The notes under the pieces: model-generated
What the model was told of the DNA's origin: nothing
What the model saw: the letters and a program-made list of their open reading frames with translations, nothing else
The model's database searches: none
Position numbers and translations under genes: made by a program
Assembly: GCF_008630495.1 (NCBI RefSeq)
Contig: NZ_VWOJ01000001.1
Span: forward strand, 124,001-188,000
Length of the DNA: 64,000 nt
Source of the DNA: Alkalicaulis satelles
GTDB taxonomy: Bacteria; Pseudomonadota; Alphaproteobacteria; Caulobacterales; Maricaulaceae
Reading direction: 5' to 3'
Part shown: positions 34,207-43,077 of the stretch, piece by piece
How the letters are laid out: the number at the start of each line of letters is the position of its first letter
How positions within the stretch are numbered: the first letter of the stretch is position 1

Positions 34207-35445
34207 TCAGGACTTGAGAGCATACCATTCCAGCCCGCCGGTGCGCGAGATCATGGCCACATCCACGTCTCCGCCCACCCCGGTCTGGGTCATGTGCAGG
34301 GCGCTTTTGAGAATATTGAGCTCGACCAGAGACTTGGCGGTTTCGGCCAGCTGCCGCTTGCCCGAGGCGGCCACCACCTGGACGAAGGGATTGATGAACT
34401 CCTCCTGGGAGATTTCCTGGACCGCCCGGGCGAATTCCGTCGTCAGGCTGGGCAGGGGGCCCTCGCGCAGGGCGTCCATGGCCGGTTCGGCCTGTTCATC
34501 GGGCACGCCGGCCTGTTTGAGCGCGGCCTCGGCGGCGGACTCATTGGTGATCCAGTTCAGCGACAGCATCACGTCGAACATCAGGGGATGGATGCCGCGC
34601 AGGAAGGCGTGGGTCATCTCCGCCTGCGCAAACGTGCGCAGATAGGCGTTGGGGCCGTCCTCCACGCCCACGCGCATGGTCTCGTCATGGGCGCGCTTCA
34701 TCACTCCGTCCACCAGGATCGAGGCGTAGTAATGGGCGTAGACCGGAAACACGTCGCCCTCGCCAAAACCGGCGAAGACCAGGCCCGCATAAGGCTCCAG
34801 AAAGGCCGGGCGGGTGGCGATCATATAGGCGAAGTCAAACAGCTTGTCGCGCATCTCGGCCTGCATGCCGAACGCGCCCAGCGCCTCTTCGATCAGACCG
34901 TCGAGCATGGCCGCATAGCGCTCGTAGAAGCGCGTGCGGTCGAACTCGGCGAACACCTCAAGGGACTGGCGCTCGGCGCCCGCCTCGTCATGGATGAGAT
35001 GCTCGCGATAGAGATCGAGCGCGGCCTCGAAGGCGGCGGCGTCATTATCGTAGCCGCCGGCGGGGTAGCGCCGCATGGCCTTGGCGTGGCTGAGCACGGT
35101 CAGGAAGGCTGCGCGCATCAGGTGCTCGAACTCCTCCATCTCCTCGTCTTCCGGGAACAGGCGCCGGTTATGGTCGATGAAGGAGAAGAAGGCGCGCGCG
35201 CAATCGTCCACCGAGGCGTATTCGGCGTTGTCATGCTGCTTCACGAAGGCGTGGGCGATATGCGACCAGGAGCGGCCCAGCACGTCGCCGCGCGAATAGA
35301 CCATGACGGCCATGTTCGGCCCCAGGCGCAGGATTTTCTCCGCTTCCAGCGTCACCACCGGATCGGGGCCGCCGCCATAGGTGACCGCGCTGTCCGCCGC
35401 CAGCACGACCGCCTGGCGGTTCATGATCATCACTTCCGACGTCAT
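34207..35445 (-). CDS. Long proteasome-like Ntn-hydrolase with N-terminal threonine
   Basis: A 412-residue protein whose N-terminus, after Met removal, looks like a proteasome beta subunit: Thr1, then QAVVLAADSAVTYGG with the Asp exactly at position 17, and Lys36 (LEAEKILRL) close to the catalytic Lys33 of 20S/HslV subunits. LAADSAVT corresponds to the proteasomal A-A-D-x-R-x-T block. The first 60-70 residues therefore support an autocatalytic Thr hydrolase. The remaining 340 residues are mostly helical and match neither HslV (about 180 residues) nor Anbu (about 240). The start at 35445 follows GGGGGATGG and leaves no propeptide. It is divergent from the SOS-boxed polymerase gene and followed by an unknown partner gene. 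Family relatives are, to my knowledge, uncharacterised. Confidence 0.65.
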   Translation of the reverse strand: MTSEVMIMNRQAVVLAADSAVTYGGGPDPVVTLEAEKILRLGPNMAVMVYSRGDVLGRSWSHIAHAFVKQHDNAEYASVDDCARAFFSFIDHNRRLFPEDEEMEEFEHLMRAAFLTVLSHAKAMRRYPAGGYDNDAAAFEAALDLYREHLIHDEAGAERQSLEVFAEFDRTRFYERYAAMLDGLIEEALGAFGMQAEMRDKLFDFAYMIATRPAFLEPYAGLVFAGFGEGDVFPVYAHYYASILVDGVMKRAHDETMRVGVEDGPNAYLRTFAQAEMTHAFLRGIHPLMFDVMLSLNWITNESAAEAALKQAGVPDEQAEPAMDALREGPLPSLTTEFARAVQEISQEEFINPFVQVVAASGKRQLAETAKSLVELNILKSALHMTQTGVGGDVDVAMISRTGGLEWYALKS

Positions 35446-35664
35446 TGCGCGTCCATCCCCCCTTGTGAAACCGCACTGGCGGACCGGCGCCCTTGCGCCC
35501 CCTCGGCGCGCGGACATCCCGCCACAAGTCTTGACGAAACGTTAGCGCGCGCATGCCCCGGTGTTAAGTCCGCGCGATTGTTTCACCTGTGCGGCGCGGC
35601 AGGAATGCCACGCTTGAGGGCGCCGGCAGGGCGGCTTGTCCCCGGGGCGGTGCAGGGGCGGCGA

Positions 35665-35707
35665 TTGACTTTGCGCGCCGCCGACCCACAATGTTCCGCA
35701 TATGTTC
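35665..35707 (+). promoter_or_regulatory. SOS-box promoter of the Y-family polymerase operon
   Basis: TTGACT (35665-35670) precedes a weak -10 (ACAATG, 35688-35693, 17-base spacer). Directly downstream is a perfect LexA box GTTC-N7-GTTC (35693-35696 and 35704-35707, spacer CGCATAT). An in-frame ATG at 35691 falls inside this element, which argues that translation begins at 35730 instead. LexA bound here would cover the start of transcription. Confidence 0.75.
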
Positions 35708-35729
35708 CAAGCGCCCGGACGCAAACCTC

Positions 35730-36974
35730 ATGCGCAAGCCCGACGCCATTGAATGGCTCTATATCGACTTTGACGGCTTCTTCGCCGGGGTCGAGCAACA
35801 GGCCGACAGACGCCTGCGCGGGCGTCCGGTAGGCGTGGTCCCGTTCGAGGAGACCGAGCGCTCCATCTGCATCGCGGTGTCCAAGGAGGCCAAGGCCGCC
35901 GGGGTGAAGACCGGCACGCCGTGCACGCAGGCGCGCCAGTTGTGCCCGGACATCGCTTTCGTGCAGCAGAAGCCGGATCTCTATGTGCGCGCCCATCACG
36001 CCTTGCTGGAGGCCATCGAGCGCTGTGCGCCCATTGAAGGTGCATGCTCTATTGACGAGCTGGCCGCCCCGGTGGAGCCGTGCTGGCGCGGCGATCCGGC
36101 GGCGCTGGGCCGGGCGATCAAGCGCGAGATGGCCGCTGTGGCGCCGGTGATCACCGGCTCCATCGGGTTCGCGCCCAACGCCCATCTGGCCAAGATCATC
36201 TGCAAGTGGAACAAGCCTGACGGCATCACCATCCTGCACCCCGGGGACATGCCCGGGCGCCTGTTGCAGGAGCGGCTGGAGGATATTCCCGGCCTGGGCG
36301 CGCGCATGGTGGCGCGCCTGGAGCGCGCCGGGATCACCGACATGACCGCGCTGTGGAACAGCCAGCCCAAGCAGTTGCGCGCCATCTGGGGCTCGGTGGC
36401 CGGCGAGCGCTTCTGGTATGTGCTCCACGGCTATGACGTGCCTGGCCAGGCGTCCCGGCGCGCCATGTTCGGCCATGGCCGGGTGCTGCCGCCCAGCCAC
36501 CGCACGCTGGCCCAGGCGCAGGACTATTCCACCTTCCTGCTGATCAAGGCGGCCCGGCGCATGCGCGCGGAAGGCTATGCGGCCGGACGGCTCGATATCT
36601 GGCTGTCGCTGAAGGACCGCTCCTGGGGCGATGGTCTGCCCCTGCGCCCGGCGGCCCATGACGACCGCACCTGCCTCAAACGGCTCGACCAGCTCTGGCG
36701 CCAGGCCCATGACGTCCTGCCTGCGCGCAGCCGGCCGGTGCGCGTGGGCGTGTTCCTGTCCGATCTGTGGAAGGGCGAGCGCCAGCTGGACCTGTTCGCC
36801 CGCGAAGAGCGCGACCAGGCGCGCTGGGAGACCATCGCCGAGGCCATCGACCGGCTGAACCAGAAATATCACCGCACGGTGGTGTCAGTCGGCCCGCTGC
36901 GCCCGCCGCCCGGCCAGTATGCGGGCGGGAAGATCGCCTATACCCGCATCCCCGACTTCAGGGACTTCACATGA
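35730..36974 (+). CDS. Y-family (UmuC/DinB/ImpB-type) translesion DNA polymerase
   Basis: A 414-residue damage-tolerant polymerase. The palm residues are present: Asp13 in LYIDFDGFF and Asp109-Glu110 in ACSIDEL. The finger segment IAVSKEAKAAGVKTGTPCTQARQLCPD and the thumb helix-hairpin-helix LEDIPGLGARMVARLERAGI are clear. The sequence belongs to a divergent branch often labelled ImpB/MucB/SamB, not classic DinB: it has FDGFFAGVEQ instead of DMDxFFAxVE and lacks an RGV-x-x-A-S-Y finger. Lack of a C-terminal clamp motif I can name is another difference. A LexA box lies just upstream, so it is DNA-damage inducible. It overlaps the next ORF as ATGA. Confidence 0.85.
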   Translation: MRKPDAIEWLYIDFDGFFAGVEQQADRRLRGRPVGVVPFEETERSICIAVSKEAKAAGVKTGTPCTQARQLCPDIAFVQQKPDLYVRAHHALLEAIERCAPIEGACSIDELAAPVEPCWRGDPAALGRAIKREMAAVAPVITGSIGFAPNAHLAKIICKWNKPDGITILHPGDMPGRLLQERLEDIPGLGARMVARLERAGITDMTALWNSQPKQLRAIWGSVAGERFWYVLHGYDVPGQASRRAMFGHGRVLPPSHRTLAQAQDYSTFLLIKAARRMRAEGYAAGRLDIWLSLKDRSWGDGLPLRPAAHDDRTCLKRLDQLWRQAHDVLPARSRPVRVGVFLSDLWKGERQLDLFAREERDQARWETIAEAIDRLNQKYHRTVVSVGPLRPPPGQYAGGKIAYTRIPDFRDFT

Positions 36975-37285
36975 CCGGCGCCCATCCCCTGCAATTGCGC
37001 GATCTGGACGGCTACCGCTTCGTGGCCGCTTGCCGCTGCGGCTACAAGGCTGTGATCGACCCGGCTGCGGTGATCGCCGCCGATCCCGACGCGCGCTACT
37101 GGACGCAAGGCGAGCTGGCGGCGCGGCTGAGCTGCTCGCGCTGCCGCAAGCGCCTGATCGCGCCGGACGAGGAGGTGACCGGCGCGCTGGTGCGCCGGCG
37201 CCTGGCGCTGGAGCGTCCGGCGCGGGCCATGCTGGGTTTTCAGGGCGGCATGGTGCTGCCGTCCGCCCCGCCCCGGCGGCGCTGA
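36971..37285 (+). CDS. Small Cys4 (zinc-ribbon-like) protein in the SOS operon
   Basis: A 104-residue protein with two Cys pairs, C-R-C (21 and 23) and C-S-R-C (55 and 58), which could bind one zinc ion, followed by a basic Arg-rich C-terminus (RRRLALERPARAM; PPRRR). The ATG overlaps the polymerase TGA by four bases, so translation is coupled and expression should follow the SOS box. No family is recognised. Coupling suggests it acts with the polymerase, perhaps as a DNA- or protein-binding accessory; this is inference. Confidence 0.65.
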   Translation: MTGAHPLQLRDLDGYRFVAACRCGYKAVIDPAAVIAADPDARYWTQGELAARLSCSRCRKRLIAPDEEVTGALVRRRLALERPARAMLGFQGGMVLPSAPPRRR

Positions 37286-37289
37286 AGGC

Positions 37290-37943
37290 TCAGATGGGCG
37301 GCGGGTTGAGAAGCATGGCGGACGCGGGCGCGCCGCGTGCGATCACCACGCGCCCGTCCACAAGGCGCGCCTGCCCGCTGGCCACCTGACGCAGGCATTC
37401 AGGATAGAGCTTGTGCTCCACCGTCAGGACGCGCGCGGCCAGCGCTGCAGCGTCATCGCCGGGCAGGACCGGAACCGCGCCCTGGCCGATGACCGGCCCG
37501 GCGTCCATCTCCGCGCTGACGAAATGCACGCTGGCGCCGGTGAGCTTCACGCCGGCGTCCAGCGCGCGCTGGTGGGTGTCCACGCCCTTGAACGAAGGCA
37601 GGAGGGAGGGGTGGATATTGATCATCCGCCCCTGCCAGCGCTGGACGAAACCGGGGGTCAGAAGCCGCATGAAGCCGGCCAGGCACACCAGCTCAGCGCC
37701 CTGATCGGTCAGCGCTGCGTGCAGGGCGTCCTCGAACGCCTCGCGCGCATTATAGGCCTTGTGATCAAGCGTCAGCGCCGCAACGCCAGCGGCTTCGGCG
37801 CGCGCCAGCCCGCCCGCGCCGGGGCGGTTGGAGATCACGCACACGATCTCGGCGGGGAAAGACGCATCGGCCGCCGCGTCCAGCAAGGCCTGCAGGTTGG
37901 AGCCGCGCCCGGAGATCAGCACGGCTGTGCGCACGCGCGCCAT
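37290..37943 (-). CDS. purN: Phosphoribosylglycinamide formyltransferase
   Basis: A 217-residue folate-dependent GAR transformylase of purine synthesis. It shows the phosphate loop VLISGRGSNLQAL (8-20), the catalytic INIHPSLLPSFKG (Asn and His near 108-110), and the folate/catalytic Asp in EMDAGPVIGQ. Length is normal. It starts three bases after the purM stop, forming a purMN operon. Confidence 0.95.
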   Translation of the reverse strand: MARVRTAVLISGRGSNLQALLDAAADASFPAEIVCVISNRPGAGGLARAEAAGVAALTLDHKAYNAREAFEDALHAALTDQGAELVCLAGFMRLLTPGFVQRWQGRMINIHPSLLPSFKGVDTHQRALDAGVKLTGASVHFVSAEMDAGPVIGQGAVPVLPGDDAAALAARVLTVEHKLYPECLRQVASGQARLVDGRVVIARGAPASAMLLNPPPI

Positions 37944-37946
37944 GGC

Positions 37947-38981
37947 CTAGCGCGCCTTCAGCGCGCCGATCACGCGCGCATCCTCGCCCGCCGCGTTGAG
38001 GGCGGCGCATATGGCTTCGGCCTCACCGGCCTCCACCGCGGCGATCATGCCGATCCCGCAATTGAAGGTGCGGCGCATCTCGGCCTCGGCCACGCCGCCG
38101 GCCTGCTGCAGCCAGTTGAACACCTCAGGCCGCGCAAAGGCGGCGTAATCCACCTCGAAATCGAGATGGTCAGGCAGCATGCGCGGGGTGTTCTCGGTGA
38201 TGCCGCCGCCGGTGATGTGGGCCAGGCCCTTGATGCGGCCCTCAGCGATCAGCGGCAGGAGCGCTTTGACATAGATGCGCGTGGGCGCCAGCAGCGCCTC
38301 GCCCAGCGTCAATTCCGGCGCGAACGGGGCGCGATCGGTCCAGCCCAGCCCGGCGTGCGCGGCGATCTTGCGGATCAGGGAATAGCCGTTGGAGTGAGGG
38401 CCCGACGAGGCGAGCCCGATCAGCGCATCGCCGGGCTTCATGGCGTCAAGGCGCGGCAAGAGCGTCCCGCGCTCGGCGGCGCCGACGACAAAGCCCGCCA
38501 GATCGAAATCATCGCCCGTATAGAGCCCGGGCATTTCAGCCGTCTCGCCGCCGATGAGGGCGCAGCCCGCGCGCCGGCAGCCCTCGGCGACGCCTGATAC
38601 GATGGCCGCGCCGCGCACGGGGTCGAGGCGGCCCGTGGCGAAATAGTCGAGAAAGAAGAGCGGCTCGGCGCCCTGGGCCAGCACGTCGTTGACGCACATC
38701 GCCACCAGATCAATGCCCACCGTGTCCAGACGGCCGGTATCGATGGCCAGCTTTAGCTTGGTGCCCACCCCGTCCGTGCCGGACACCAGCACCGGATCGT
38801 TGAAACCGGCGGCTTTGAGATCAAAGGCGCCGCCAAAACCGCCCAGCGCCACATCGGCGCCGGGACGGGCGGTGGTTTTCGCCAGCGGCTTGATCGCCTC
38901 GACCAGCGCGTCGCCCGCGTCGATATCAACACCGGCGCCGGCATAGGTCAGGCCCTCCTGGGGGGCGTCCGGACGGGACAA
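37947..38981 (-). CDS. purM: Phosphoribosylformylglycinamidine cyclo-ligase (AIR synthetase)
   Basis: A 344-residue ATP-dependent enzyme that closes the imidazole ring of AIR. Family marks are [20 protein letters not shown] (N-terminus), [11 protein letters not shown] (about 82-92), [32 protein letters not shown] and [15 protein letters not shown]. It is the first gene of purMN; divergent from the DUF2066-hda-ppk-ppx operon across about 160 bases. Confidence 0.96.
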   Translation of the reverse strand: MSRPDAPQEGLTYAGAGVDIDAGDALVEAIKPLAKTTARPGADVALGGFGGAFDLKAAGFNDPVLVSGTDGVGTKLKLAIDTGRLDTVGIDLVAMCVNDVLAQGAEPLFFLDYFATGRLDPVRGAAIVSGVAEGCRRAGCALIGGETAEMPGLYTGDDFDLAGFVVGAAERGTLLPRLDAMKPGDALIGLASSGPHSNGYSLIRKIAAHAGLGWTDRAPFAPELTLGEALLAPTRIYVKALLPLIAEGRIKGLAHITGGGITENTPRMLPDHLDFEVDYAAFARPEVFNWLQQAGGVAEAEMRRTFNCGIGMIAAVEAGEAEAICAALNAAGEDARVIGALKAR

Positions 38982-39143
38982 GGCCAGCCTCCTTCATTCA
39001 GCAGACATGAACGCGGTGCATACCGCTGAATGCGCGCCATGGCGAGGGCCGGGCGCCGCGCTCGCAGGCGCCGCCAGGGCTTCACCCGCGCGCCGCGCAG
39101 CGTATAGTCGGGCCAAGCAAGGTGCGGCAAGGGAGAGGCGGTG

Positions 39144-40229
39144 ATGAGCTTGAAAATCGGGCAGGCGGTGCTGGCCGCCCTGGCAGCCGCTGCGCTGGCG
39201 CTGTTCAGCCCCGCCGAAGCGCGCTCACCCTTCACGGTCACGGGCGTGGAGATCGACGCCACCGCCGACACCGCGTTCGAGGCCCAGCGGCGGGCCATGT
39301 CCGACGGCCAGGTGCGCGGCGCGATGCGCCTGATCGAGCGCCTGACCCTGCCTGAAGACCGCGACGAAGCCGGGTTGCACACCGTGAGCGCGGAAGACGC
39401 AGCCGCCATGATCGGGGGCCTGCGCATCGCCAATGAGCAGCGCTCGGCCACGCGCTACCGGGGCGTTCTGACCTTGCAATTTGATCCGCGCGCCGTGCGC
39501 AGCTTCTTCGCCCAGCGCGGCGCAGCCTTCGTGGAAAGCCAGGCCTCGCCGGTGCTGGTGGTCCCGGTCATGGAAGGCGAGAGCGGCGATTCGCTCTGGC
39601 GTGGAGGCTGGCATGACGCCTGGCTCGAAGGCGGGCATCAGCACGCGCTGACCCCCTTCATCGCACTGGGCTCGCGTCAGAGCGAGGCAGGCGAGCCGCT
39701 GGGCCGCGGCCTGATCTCCAGCTCCGAGGCGCGCAATCTGGACGAGACGGCCCTGAGGGCGCTGGCGCGGGCCTATGAGGTGGATTCAGTCGCCGTGGTC
39801 CTGGCGCGCGCGGGTGGCGGTCAGGTGCGCACCGCCGGTGTGATCATGCATTTCGATGGAGCCGATACGCGCCGCGAGGATCTCGCCAGCATCGCCGGCG
39901 CGGGCGATTTTGGTGAAGCCGCCCGGCGCATGGTCCAGCGGCAGGAAGACGCCTTCAAGCGCCGCGCCATCGTGCGTGGCGGCGAGAGCGCCGAGCTGGA
40001 AGTCACGGTGCTGTTTTCAAACCTGAGTGAATGGCGCGCCCTGCAGGGCGCTGTGGCGGGCGCGGCCCTGATCGAGAATGCGCGCCTGGACGCCTTGTCG
40101 CGCACCGGAGCGGCCATGATGCTGACCCATCGCGGCGCGCGTGATCAGGTGGAAGCTGAACTGGCCGCCCGCGGCGCGCGGCTGGAGCGCGATTCCGAAC
40201 TGGGCTGGACGGTGCGAAGCCGGCGATGA
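39144..40229 (+). CDS. DUF2066 protein with signal peptide
   Basis: A 361-residue exported protein. The signal peptide is MSLKIGQAVLAALAAAALALFSPAEA (cut near residue 26), followed by a DUF2066 domain starting FTVTGVEIDATADTAFEAQRRAM. The C-terminal part repeats a fold with FSNLSEWRALQGAV and ends in arginines. No enzymatic motif is visible. The ATG at 39144 follows GGGAGAGGCGGTG; a GTG three bases earlier is possible. Its stop overlaps the hda start as ATGA. DUF2066 genes frequently precede hda, and their function is unknown to me. Confidence 0.85.
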   Translation: MSLKIGQAVLAALAAAALALFSPAEARSPFTVTGVEIDATADTAFEAQRRAMSDGQVRGAMRLIERLTLPEDRDEAGLHTVSAEDAAAMIGGLRIANEQRSATRYRGVLTLQFDPRAVRSFFAQRGAAFVESQASPVLVVPVMEGESGDSLWRGGWHDAWLEGGHQHALTPFIALGSRQSEAGEPLGRGLISSSEARNLDETALRALARAYEVDSVAVVLARAGGGQVRTAGVIMHFDGADTRREDLASIAGAGDFGEAARRMVQRQEDAFKRRAIVRGGESAELEVTVLFSNLSEWRALQGAVAGAALIENARLDALSRTGAAMMLTHRGARDQVEAELAARGARLERDSELGWTVRSRR

Positions 40230-40897
40230 ACCGCACCCAGCTCGCCCTTGATCTCGCCCTCGCGCCCGATTACCGGGCCGAGAGCTATGCGGTGAGCGAA
40301 GCCAATGCGTCCGCGTTGGCGCTGGTCAATCGCTGGCCGCGATGGCGGCATGGCCATTTGATGCTCATTGGACCTGCGGGCGCGGGCAAGACCCATCTGT
40401 CCACCATCTGGGCGGCGCGCGCCGATGCATTGCGCCTCGATCCGGCCACGCTGGCCGCCAGCCTGCCCCAGGTCGGGCGCGGCAGCGCGGTGCTGGTGGA
40501 GGACTGTCATCTGGGCGTGGAGGAGGCGGCGCTGTTTCATCTGATCAACCGGGCGGCGGGCGATGCCGGCGTGACGGTGCTGATGACCGCAGCGCGCGCG
40601 CCCGAGGACTGGCCGGTGCGCCTGGCCGATCTCGCCTCGCGCCTGAAGGCCGCCGAGACGGCGGTGCTGCACGAGCCCGATGACGCCCTGCTGCGCCAGG
40701 TGATGGAAAAGCTGATCCGCGACCGGCGCACGCCCATGACCCCAGGGGTTCTGGACTATCTGCTGACCCGCATGGAGCGCTCTGTGGAGTTCGCCCGGCG
40801 CCTGGTCGCCTGGCTGGATCGTGAAGCCCTGGCCCGCAAGGGGCCGGTGACGCGCACGCTGGCCAGGGAAGGGCTTGAGGCCCTGAGCTCGCCATGA
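40226..40897 (+). CDS. hdaA: Hda/HdaA-type DnaA regulatory inactivator
   Basis: A 223-residue AAA+ protein related to DnaA but lacking its DNA-binding domain. The N-terminal beta-clamp-binding peptide QLALDL is at residues 5-10, and the P-loop GPAGAGKTH near 49-57. Bound to the sliding clamp, Hda stimulates ATP hydrolysis by DnaA after replication starts. In place of a strict Walker B DExx it has VLVEDCH. It is translationally coupled both to the DUF2066 gene and to ppk (ATGA overlaps). Confidence 0.9.
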   Translation: MNRTQLALDLALAPDYRAESYAVSEANASALALVNRWPRWRHGHLMLIGPAGAGKTHLSTIWAARADALRLDPATLAASLPQVGRGSAVLVEDCHLGVEEAALFHLINRAAGDAGVTVLMTAARAPEDWPVRLADLASRLKAAETAVLHEPDDALLRQVMEKLIRDRRTPMTPGVLDYLLTRMERSVEFARRLVAWLDREALARKGPVTRTLAREGLEALSSP

Positions 40898-43077
40898 GTG
40901 TTCAGCCCGTGCCTGAGAGTGTGGACGGCGCCAGCCTGATGAGTTCGCCGGGGCGGTTTCTGAACCGGGAGCTGTCCTGGCTTCAGTTCAACTGGCGTGT
41001 GCTGGACGAGGCCGGCAATGCGCGCCATCCGGCGCTGGAGCGTCTGCGCTTTCTGTCCATTTCGGCTAGCAATCTTGACGAGTTCTACATGGTGCGGGTG
41101 GCGGGTCTGCGCGCCCAGATCCGCAACGGGATGGACCGGCCGGGCCTGGACGGGCTGACGCCGTCAGAGCAGCTGGAGATGATCGATACGGCGGCGGGCG
41201 GGCTGATGAAGGCCCAGCTTGAGTGCTGGCGCGAGGTGCGCGCCGTGCTGCAGGGCGAGGGCATTGAGCTGGTCGAGCTCAATGCGCTGACCCGGACCGA
41301 ACGCACCTGGCTGCGCGATGATTTTCTCGCCCACACCCTGCCGGTGATCACGCCGCTGGCGATTGATCCGGCCCATCCCTTTCCCTTCATCCCCAATCTG
41401 GGTTTCGCCGTGGTGCTCAAGCTCAAGCGCCAGAGCGACGGCAAGGTGATGAATGCGCTGGTCCCGCTGCCTGCGGGGGTCAAGCGCTTCATTGAAATCC
41501 CATGCGAGACCCGTGACGAGAAAGGCCGTCCCGCCAAGCGCTTCATCGCGCTGGAAACGGTGTTGATCCTGTTCGTGGACGCGCTCTTTCCCGGATATGA
41601 CCTGTTGGGCAAGGGCGCTTTCCGGATTATCCGCGACAGCGATATCGAGATCGAGGAGGAAGCCGAGGACCTGGTGCGCGAGTTCGAGCAATTGCTCAAA
41701 CAGCGCCGCCGGGGCGTGCTGGTCCGGCTGAAAATGGACGCCGGCATGCCCGAGGACCTGCGCCGCTTCATCATCCAGCACCTGCACGCCGAAAAGCAGG
41801 ATGTTCACCTGGTCGACGGCCTTCTGGGCCTGTCCCAGCTCTCACAGCTCATCCCCGATGACCGCAGCGAGCTGAAATTCGAGCCCTATGAGCCGCGCTT
41901 CCCCGAGCGCATCCGCGATTTCGGCGGTGATTGCTTTGCGGCCATCCGGGCCAAGGACCTGATCGTCCATCACCCCTATGAAAGCTTTGACGTGGTGGTG
42001 CAGTTCCTGCGCCAGGCGGCGGGTGATCCTGACGTTGTCGCCATCAAGCAAACGCTCTACCGCACCTCCAAGGACTCCCCCATCGTCGCCGCCCTGATCG
42101 AGGCGGCCGAGAACGGCAAGAACGTCACCGCGCTGGTCGAGCTCAAGGCCCGTTTTGACGAGGAGGCCAATCTGAAATGGGCCCGTGATCTGGAGCGGGC
42201 GGGCGTGCAGGTGGTCTACGGCTTTATCGAGTACAAGACCCACGCCAAGATCTCGCTGGTGGTGCGCCGGGAGGGCAGGGAGCTGCGCACCTACGCCCAT
42301 TTCGGCACCGGCAATTACCACCCGATCACGGCGCGCATCTATACCGATCTGTCCCTGTTCACCGCCGATCCGGCCTATGGCCGCGATGCGGGCCGTGTGT
42401 TCAACTATGTCACCGGTTATGCCCGTCCGACGGGCCTGGAGAAGCTGGTGATTTCGCCCATCTCCATGCTGGAATTCATCCTGGCCCGGATCGACCGCGA
42501 AATCGCCAACGCCCGCGACGGCAAGCCCGCTGCGGTGTGGGCCAAGATGAATTCGCTGGTCCATCCGGCCGTGATCGACAGGCTCTATGAGGCGAGCCAG
42601 GCGGGCGTGCGCTGCGAGCTGGTGATCCGGGGCATTTGCTGTTTGCGCCCAGGCGTGCCGGGCCTGTCGGAGAATATCCGGGTCAAATCCATCGTGGGCC
42701 GTTTCCTGGAGCACTCGCGCATCGCCTGTTTCGCCAATGGCGCGCCCATGCCCTCGCCGCAGGCGGAGATATACATCTCCTCGGCCGACTGGATGCCGCG
42801 CAATCTGGACCGGCGCATCGAGACGCTGTGCCCGGTCGAGAACCCCACCGTGCACCGCCAGGTCCTCGACCAGATCATGGTGGCCAATCTCAATGACGAG
42901 ACCCAGAGCTGGTATATGCAGCCTGATGGCGCATACCAGCGGGTGGATATCGAGGGCGTGGCCGACCCGTTCAACGCCCATGCCTATTTCATGACCAATC
43001 CCAGCCTGTCGGGCCGGGGCCAGGCGCTCAAGACCGACCAGCCGCCTGCCTTTCCGTTTGTGGGGCCGCGCCGGTGA
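40894..43077 (+). CDS. ppk: Polyphosphate kinase (PPK1)
   Basis: A 727-residue enzyme that polymerises the gamma-phosphate of ATP into polyphosphate and works reversibly. The N-terminal domain starts [17 protein letters not shown]. The phospholipase-D-like catalytic core holds the autophosphorylated His450 in [15 protein letters not shown], the second site AHFGTGNYH, and [18 protein letters not shown] near the C-terminus. Length matches PPK1. Coupled to hda upstream and to ppx downstream. Confidence 0.96.
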   Translation: MSVQPVPESVDGASLMSSPGRFLNRELSWLQFNWRVLDEAGNARHPALERLRFLSISASNLDEFYMVRVAGLRAQIRNGMDRPGLDGLTPSEQLEMIDTAAGGLMKAQLECWREVRAVLQGEGIELVELNALTRTERTWLRDDFLAHTLPVITPLAIDPAHPFPFIPNLGFAVVLKLKRQSDGKVMNALVPLPAGVKRFIEIPCETRDEKGRPAKRFIALETVLILFVDALFPGYDLLGKGAFRIIRDSDIEIEEEAEDLVREFEQLLKQRRRGVLVRLKMDAGMPEDLRRFIIQHLHAEKQDVHLVDGLLGLSQLSQLIPDDRSELKFEPYEPRFPERIRDFGGDCFAAIRAKDLIVHHPYESFDVVVQFLRQAAGDPDVVAIKQTLYRTSKDSPIVAALIEAAENGKNVTALVELKARFDEEANLKWARDLERAGVQVVYGFIEYKTHAKISLVVRREGRELRTYAHFGTGNYHPITARIYTDLSLFTADPAYGRDAGRVFNYVTGYARPTGLEKLVISPISMLEFILARIDREIANARDGKPAAVWAKMNSLVHPAVIDRLYEASQAGVRCELVIRGICCLRPGVPGLSENIRVKSIVGRFLEHSRIACFANGAPMPSPQAEIYISSADWMPRNLDRRIETLCPVENPTVHRQVLDQIMVANLNDETQSWYMQPDGAYQRVDIEGVADPFNAHAYFMTNPSLSGRGQALKTDQPPAFPFVGPRR

